From an uncultured euryarchaeote (GTDB lineage Archaea; Thermoplasmatota; Thermoplasmata; UBA10834), in the NCBI GenBank assembly GCA_937872085.1, contig CALMQK010000298.1, positions 1 to 26,647 of the forward strand: 26,647 nucleotides of DNA, given 5' to 3'. This document shows positions 21,985-26,647 of the stretch, in pieces; within the stretch, counting starts at the first letter, position 1; the number at the start of each line of letters is the position of its first letter. The position numbers and the translations under genes are program-made. The notes under the pieces were generated by a model. It saw nothing but the letters and a program-made list of their open reading frames with translations. It was not told the origin of the DNA and ran no database searches.

Positions 21985-22827
21985 ATGAAGGTTAAGGAGG
22001 TCATGACCGAGAATCCCATCGTCGCCGAGCTACCAGGCTCCAGGACAGAGGTGCTGAAGAAGCTTGTGAAGAACAACGTCACGGGCATGCCAGTCGTCAA
22101 GGCCGATGACGGCACACTGGTCGGATTCGTGAGCAGGCAAGACATCTTCTCTAAACCCGACGAGGACCAGCTCGCGCTCGTCATGAGAAGAGATTACCCG
22201 ACGGTGGGCCCGAACGCATCTGTCAAGGACGCGGCCAAGCTCATCACCGAAGGGAACCTCACCCATCTACCTGTCGTGGAGAAGAACAAGCTCGTCGGCA
22301 TCCTCACGCCCACGGACCTGCTCATAGTCGTGGAGAAGGACAACCCTCAGATCACGGTGGAGGAAATCGTGAGATCCCCTTGCATCCCGATCTATCACAA
22401 CGCCCCACTCTCGGTGGCCCTGGCCACATTCAGGGCGGCGAAGGCGTCCGCACTCCCTGTGCTGGATGACGATGCCAAGCTCGTCGGGATACTAACGGAC
22501 AGGGACATCTTCAACCAGACGATAATGGATCGCTCGGTCGTGATGAGCGACCTGGGGATAGGCGAGGACGAGGACAACTGGACCTGGGAGGGGCTGAGGA
22601 ACGTCATGAATCTCTGGTACGAGGTATCGAGCGTCGACCTTCCCAAGCTCGCGGTCAAGGAGATAATGATCAAGAACCCAATGACGGTCTTCAGGAAGAC
22701 TCTTGTCGGCGATGCGGCGAGGATCATGAGGAAGAACGACTTCGGGCAGCTGCCCATCCGGGACTCGAAGGACAACCTCGTTGCGATGATTTATGATGTC
22801 GATATTGTATCCACGCTTGCAAAGTGA
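21985..22827 (+). CDS. Four-CBS-domain protein
   Basis: 280 residues made of four CBS motifs in two Bateman pairs and nothing else: VMTENPIVAELPG, RRDYPTVGPNASV, RSPCIPIYHNAPL, and IKNPMTVFRKTLV, each ending in an LVG(F/I)-like strand plus D-(I/L) helix (VSRQDIF, LTPTDLL, LTDRDIF, IYDVDIV). CBS pairs bind AMP, ATP or S-adenosylmethionine and act as regulatory switches. Pair 2 has an about 60-residue insert between its motifs (SDLGIGEDEDNWTWEG). ATG 21985 follows GAGGTGA, which includes the stop of the stress protein. The stop TGA overlaps the next ATG (TGATG). Confidence 0.9.
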   Translation: MKVKEVMTENPIVAELPGSRTEVLKKLVKNNVTGMPVVKADDGTLVGFVSRQDIFSKPDEDQLALVMRRDYPTVGPNASVKDAAKLITEGNLTHLPVVEKNKLVGILTPTDLLIVVEKDNPQITVEEIVRSPCIPIYHNAPLSVALATFRAAKASALPVLDDDAKLVGILTDRDIFNQTIMDRSVVMSDLGIGEDEDNWTWEGLRNVMNLWYEVSSVDLPKLAVKEIMIKNPMTVFRKTLVGDAARIMRKNDFGQLPIRDSKDNLVAMIYDVDIVSTLAK

Positions 22828-24530
22828 TGTCAATGGACCCACAAGAGTTGCTTTCCCTCTGCAAGCGCAGGGGGTTCTTATGGCCGGCCTACGACATCTA
22901 CGGAGGGCTGGCTGGCCTCTACGATTACGGCCCGCTCGGCGCGGCATTGAAGAAGAACATAGAGGAGCACTGGAGGGCGCTGTACGTGCTCGGAGAGGGC
23001 TTCCACGAGATATCATGCCCGATAGTCGCCCCCGAGGCGGTCTTCAAGGCTTCGGGACACACGGACGCGTTCTCCGACATGTATGTCGAGTGCACCAAGT
23101 GTGGGGAGACCTTCCGCGCAGATCATCTGGTGACGGGACTTCATGAGGCACCCGCCTCGCTCGACGAGAAGCAGCTCGGCAGACTGCTGAAGGAGAACAA
23201 GGTGAAATGCCCGAGCTGCGGAGGTGAGCTCACGGACCCCAAGAGATTCAATCTCATGTTCAGGACGTCCGTTGGCGCTGGGAAGGGCAAGGTGGCATAC
23301 CTGCGTCCCGAAACTGCCCAGGGGATGTTCGTGAACTTCTCTCAGGTCTACAGGTTCGGAAGGGAAAAGCTCCCGGTCGGTGCCGTCCAGATAGGCCGTG
23401 CCTTCAGGAACGAGATATCCCCCAGGCAGGGTCTGATTCGCCTGAGGGAGTTCTCCCAGATGGAGGCCGAGCTGTTCCTGCACCCTGACCACAAATCATG
23501 GCCTCGGTACAAGGACGTGAAGGGACAGGTGCTCGAGCTGGTGCCGAACAAAGGCAAACCCGTGAAGATGACCCTCGAAGACGCGGTCAAGGCCAAGACC
23601 ATCGCGAACGAGGCACTCGCATACTTCATCTGGCTCACATACAAGTTCGCCATCGATGTCGGTCTGGATGCCTCGAAACTGAGGTTCCGGCAGCACCTCG
23701 AGAAGGAGATGGCGCACTATGCCGCCGACTGCTGGGACCTAGAAGCGGACATCGGCTACGGATGGACGGAGCTGGTCGGGATCGCCGACCGGGGGAGCTA
23801 CGATGTCCAGGCCCACATCTCACACTCAGGAGCTGATCTCACGGCCTTCGAGCGGTTCGATGAACCCAAGGAGGTAGAACAGCAGGTGGTCAGGCCGAAC
23901 TTCGGAGCGCTAGGACCTCTGTTCAAGGGGAAGGCAAAGCAGGTGGCGGACGGGCTCTCCAAGCTTCACGTGGGCTCAGTGGCGGGCAAGGACGGTGTCA
24001 CCGTCGAGGTAGATGGCGAGATGTGTTCGGTCCCGTCATCCTGCTACGAGGTCGTGCTCAAGAAGGAGAAGGTCTCCGGCAGGAAGCTCGTCCCGCACGT
24101 CATCGAGCCATCGTACGGAGTCGATAGGATACTCTTCTCAGTCCTGGACCACGCGTACACTCAGAAGGATGACTACGTGACCCTCAGGCTCAAGGGGTTG
24201 GTCGCTCCGATCAAGGCGGGCGTCTTCCCGTTGATGGCGAGGGACGGCCTTGACGAGATCGCAGGCGCCATATGCAACGAGCTGACGAAGGCCGGCCTGG
24301 CCGCCTACTACGATGATTCAGGGTCCATCGGCAGGCGCTATGCCAGGATGGACGAGATCGGCACCCCGTGTTGCATAACCGTGGACTACGAAAGCAAGAA
24401 GGACGGGAAGGTCACGATCAGGGAGAGGGATACCGCGAAGCAGCTGAGGGTGGAGATAGCCAAGGTCCCGAGAGCTGTGGAAACGCTCCTGTCGGGCGGC
24501 GGTCTCGAGCCTGTCTCGGCGCTCAGGTGA
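22827..24530 (+). CDS. glyS: Glycyl-tRNA synthetase (class II)
   Basis: 567 residues, the single-chain archaeal/eukaryal type. It charges tRNA-Gly in the cytoplasm. Seen: N-terminal KRRGFLWPAYDIYGGLAGLYDYGPLG, zinc-binding cysteine pairs CTKC and CPSC, motif 2 FRNEISPRQGLIRLREFSQMEAE, the glycine pocket region ETAQGMFVNF, motif 3 PSYGVDRILFSVLDHAY, and an anticodon-binding domain at the C-terminus (VAPIKAGVFPLMARDGL to ITVDYESKKDGKVTIRERD). The start is ATG 22827, overlapping the CBS stop; ATG 22833 is also possible. Being inside an operon with stress and CBS genes is unusual for a housekeeping synthetase. Confidence 0.95.
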   Translation: MSMDPQELLSLCKRRGFLWPAYDIYGGLAGLYDYGPLGAALKKNIEEHWRALYVLGEGFHEISCPIVAPEAVFKASGHTDAFSDMYVECTKCGETFRADHLVTGLHEAPASLDEKQLGRLLKENKVKCPSCGGELTDPKRFNLMFRTSVGAGKGKVAYLRPETAQGMFVNFSQVYRFGREKLPVGAVQIGRAFRNEISPRQGLIRLREFSQMEAELFLHPDHKSWPRYKDVKGQVLELVPNKGKPVKMTLEDAVKAKTIANEALAYFIWLTYKFAIDVGLDASKLRFRQHLEKEMAHYAADCWDLEADIGYGWTELVGIADRGSYDVQAHISHSGADLTAFERFDEPKEVEQQVVRPNFGALGPLFKGKAKQVADGLSKLHVGSVAGKDGVTVEVDGEMCSVPSSCYEVVLKKEKVSGRKLVPHVIEPSYGVDRILFSVLDHAYTQKDDYVTLRLKGLVAPIKAGVFPLMARDGLDEIAGAICNELTKAGLAAYYDDSGSIGRRYARMDEIGTPCCITVDYESKKDGKVTIRERDTAKQLRVEIAKVPRAVETLLSGGGLEPVSALR

Positions 24531-24547
24531 GGAGAGAACGGAAGAAC

Positions 24548-25861
24548 ATGCCCTCGCACCACGCCACCGGGACGAAACCTCCTCCCGAGGCTTTCGACCT
24601 TTCGGGTGAGTTCAGGAAGTACATCGGAAAACGAGTGAGCTACGCTACTCACGGGATCCACAAATACCCAGCCAAGTTCATCCCGCAGATACCCAGGTAC
24701 TGCCTCGAAGCGTATTCCGAGGTCGGGAACGACGTCCTCGACCCTTTCATGGGCTCAGGTACCACGCTCCTCGAGTCGTACATATCCGGTCGCAACAGCT
24801 ACGGCATAGACATCCATCCCCTGGCAAGACTGATCGCGAAGGTCAAGACGACTCCGCTCGACCCGGAGGTGCTGTCGAGCCTGGGAGATAGATTGCTGGA
24901 GGACATCCGGGAGGATGACGAGGACCGCACGGAGTGGATACCTGAGATACCGAACCGGGAGCATTGGTTCAGACCGAACGTCCTCACGGAGCTTGCAAGG
25001 ATAAAGAAGAACGTCTGGGCGATGCGCAAGGGGAACTACCAGGACTTCTTCAGGATATGCTTCTCATCGATCATTCGCAGGGTATCGAACTCCGACAACG
25101 ATTCGCTGATCCCGGAGGTCACGAGTTTTCAGAGGAAGCTCGATGAACAGGGGAAGACCTCCTATGACGCGTTAGCGCGGTTCGAGAACACGGTCAAGAA
25201 CAAGCTCCTGGATGCGGCCGACCTGTGGCATCTGTCGGAGGAGGTCAAGAAGAAGTTCAGGGACCCTCCAGAGGTCAAGATCATCGGACGCGACGCCAGG
25301 GACATCGATCTGGACGATGGGACCATCGACCTTGCAGTAACATCCCCGCCGTACGCGAGCGCGGTGCACTATGTCAGCGTCCACAAGCTGGAGATGTTCT
25401 GGCTTGACATGATCACCGAGACCGCGAAGCTGGATGGACGCGTCGTCGGGACGGCCCGGGCGTATCTGCCGCAGTACCAATCCTGGGAACCCCGCACTCG
25501 TATCGGAGGGCTCAAGGACGTCCTTGCCCAGCTCCGTGCAAAGGACAAGAAAAGTGCATTTGTCGTTAACAAGTACTTCGATGAGATGAGAAAAAACCTA
25601 TGCGAGACGAACCGGGTCCTGAAGCGCAATGGGAGGTACTGCATCGTAGTCGGAGAGAATACCTTCCGGAAGGTCCGCATCCCGACCTACGAGATCATAG
25701 CAAGCATCGCGCAACTCGCAGGGTTCGAGCTCGAGAGGACTTTCGTGTTCGACGTCATCAACCGTCATCTGGACATCCCGCGCTGGAACGACAGCCGGAT
25801 CGAGAAGGACCACATCCTCGTCCTGAAGAAGAAACGGGACACGGTCTGCGATTCACTCTAG
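24548..25861 (+). CDS. Orphan DNA methyltransferase, N4-cytosine type
   Basis: 437 residues. The order is motif X-like THGIHKYPAKFIPQIPR (about 34-50), motif I DPFMGSGTTLLE (65-76), IDIHPLA (motif II), a long helical insert (about 100-250, likely target recognition), motif IV TSPPY (265-269), and a C-terminal fold. SPPY is typical of N4-cytosine methyltransferases. It transfers a methyl group from S-adenosylmethionine to DNA. ATG 24548 is 17 bases after the GlyRS stop, with GGAAG upstream. No restriction endonuclease lies beside it, so it appears to be a solitary enzyme. Its co-transcription with glyS is inferred from spacing. Confidence 0.85.
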   Translation: MPSHHATGTKPPPEAFDLSGEFRKYIGKRVSYATHGIHKYPAKFIPQIPRYCLEAYSEVGNDVLDPFMGSGTTLLESYISGRNSYGIDIHPLARLIAKVKTTPLDPEVLSSLGDRLLEDIREDDEDRTEWIPEIPNREHWFRPNVLTELARIKKNVWAMRKGNYQDFFRICFSSIIRRVSNSDNDSLIPEVTSFQRKLDEQGKTSYDALARFENTVKNKLLDAADLWHLSEEVKKKFRDPPEVKIIGRDARDIDLDDGTIDLAVTSPPYASAVHYVSVHKLEMFWLDMITETAKLDGRVVGTARAYLPQYQSWEPRTRIGGLKDVLAQLRAKDKKSAFVVNKYFDEMRKNLCETNRVLKRNGRYCIVVGENTFRKVRIPTYEIIASIAQLAGFELERTFVFDVINRHLDIPRWNDSRIEKDHILVLKKKRDTVCDSL

Positions 25862-25940
25862 CTGGACACGCATTTCGGTCCACGCGAGGCGTTCCGGGTC
25901 GCATCCTCGACATTCGGAATCCGATAAGTCTCTCCTCGGA

Positions 25941-25966
25941 CATGACCGCTCGAAACATGGGTCATG
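25941..25966. repeat. Inverted repeat after the methyltransferase gene
   Basis: CATGACC (25941-25947) and GGTCATG (25960-25966) are exact reverse complements with a 12-base spacer. It lies between the methyltransferase stop and the next promoter. No T-run follows, so it may be an operator or a weak terminator. A second small stem, GCTGG/CCAGC, follows at 25998-26011. Confidence 0.3.
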
Positions 25967-26022
25967 ATGTCCACTTGTGAACGTGCTGTATGTGATGGCT
26001 GGAAGGCCAGCTGGAAGAATAG

Positions 26023-26032
26023 TTCTTATAGC
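26023..26032 (+). promoter_or_regulatory. TATA element for the right-edge gene
   Basis: TTCTTATAGC, identical to the element at 4408-4417, predicts a start near 26053, which is just before AGGGGA (26055-26060) and GTG 26068. Confidence 0.5.
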
Positions 26033-26067
26033 AAAATTGGCATCTAATATTGCAAGGGGACGGTTTG

Positions 26068-26647
26068 GTGCCTACAGTGCAGTATTCTTCGTTTGATAGA
26101 GGGTATGACCCAGGACATTCGGATGTTAGACCGACTAGGGCCCCGACGATTCAGAGAAGTATCGTGACGAAGGGCCCATCGGACAAGCCATGGAAGATGG
26201 TCGTCGCGGTCGCGATGGTGGCCATCATGGTGGCATCCGGATTCGTGATGATCGCGCCCGCGCTGAAGCCGAATCATGAGAAACCGACGCTGATAGACCA
26301 GCCTGCGGACATAGCGATAGGTGGCACACATTATGTCAATTTCACGATGTCCAATATGCTCGAGTCCTATGCGAAGGCAAGGACCTCGACTGGCTCGTAC
26401 CGTAGCGACACCCTCGAATTGAACAACTGGTGGGAAAGAAGGCAAATCAAGTACGGTGATGTCGAAGTGCGGATGTCGTACCCATTCGTCATCGGCTACA
26501 ACGCGTACAGCGCCGAGTATCCGATAACCGGCAGTAAGGTACCGACTCTGACGTACGGTCTGTACTCATTCTACCGGGTAGCGTTGGATTCGCCTAGCCT
26601 GACCACGATCTCGACTGGTCCGAACATGCCCCTTCGGTTCGTCCCCA
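26068..26647 (+). CDS. Membrane-anchored exported protein, function unknown (3' truncated)
   Basis: About 193 residues visible; the gene continues beyond the right edge. Starting at GTG 26068 (AGGGGA 7 bases upstream) it reads about 45 polar cytoplasmic residues, then a basic flank (TKGPSDKPWK) and one membrane helix (MVVAVAMVAIMVASGFVMIAP, near 47-67), then an extracellular region rich in Ser, Thr, Tyr and Asn (for example GGTHYVNFTMSNMLESYAKA, ELNNWWERRQIKYG). This is a type II anchored architecture. No enzymatic motif is visible in the portion shown. Codon use agrees with neighbouring genes. Confidence 0.7.
   Translation, partial: MPTVQYSSFDRGYDPGHSDVRPTRAPTIQRSIVTKGPSDKPWKMVVAVAMVAIMVASGFVMIAPALKPNHEKPTLIDQPADIAIGGTHYVNFTMSNMLESYAKARTSTGSYRSDTLELNNWWERRQIKYGDVEVRMSYPFVIGYNAYSAEYPITGSKVPTLTYGLYSFYRVALDSPSLTTISTGPNMPLRFVP

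Overview
The window looks archaeal, most likely from the Thermoplasmatota, although the lineage is an inference. Several genes have an archaeal TATA element about 25-35 bases ahead of the start codon with almost no leader (thiDN, the 16123 gene, the 5427 gene). Others combine a TATA element with a Shine-Dalgarno site. The gene set fits: a PolX/PHP polymerase, a ThiD-ThiN fusion, an archaeal-type single-chain GlyRS, a membrane FKBP and a PrsW-like protein. GC content is high, so long antisense open frames are common and were discounted. No tRNA, rRNA, CRISPR array or insertion sequence was seen.

Layout. 1-384 (-) is a truncated winged-helix regulator joined to a nucleotidyltransferase, with a perfect palindrome over its start. 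609-4345 (+) is a DNA repair pair, PolX with a PHP domain followed by an NAD+-dependent DNA ligase; the ligase is of bacterial type and uncommon in archaea. 4470-6158 (+) holds a zinc-ribbon protein and a kinase-fold protein. 6168-8485 (-) is a very long coiled-coil protein with a small sensor-like N-terminal domain, preceded by a 25-codon leader ORF whose stop overlaps its start. 8587-11034 (-) is a CopA copper ATPase. 11280-12582 (+) holds a MoaD/ThiS protein and a membrane-anchored FKBP isomerase. 12569-16017 (-) is ThiDN, a GT4 glycosyltransferase and a PAP2 membrane protein.

16123-18600 (+) is an unknown small protein and a LutB-LutA type fusion (LUD, two 4Fe-4S, two CCG domains). 18558-20252 (-) holds RNA 2',3'-cyclic phosphodiesterase ThpR, a PrsW-family membrane protein and a 59-residue two-cluster ferredoxin. 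20461-25861 (+) is a tight five-gene run: amidohydrolase, universal stress protein, four-CBS protein, glycyl-tRNA synthetase and an orphan N4-cytosine type DNA methyltransferase. From 26068 (+) a secreted or membrane-anchored protein runs off the right end.

The most interesting points are the PolX-LigA gap-filling and sealing pair, the leader-ORF-coupled coiled-coil gene, the LutB-LutA fusion, the stress/CBS/GlyRS/methyltransferase operon, and several clean inverted repeats at promoters. No stretch longer than 300 bases lacks a gene.
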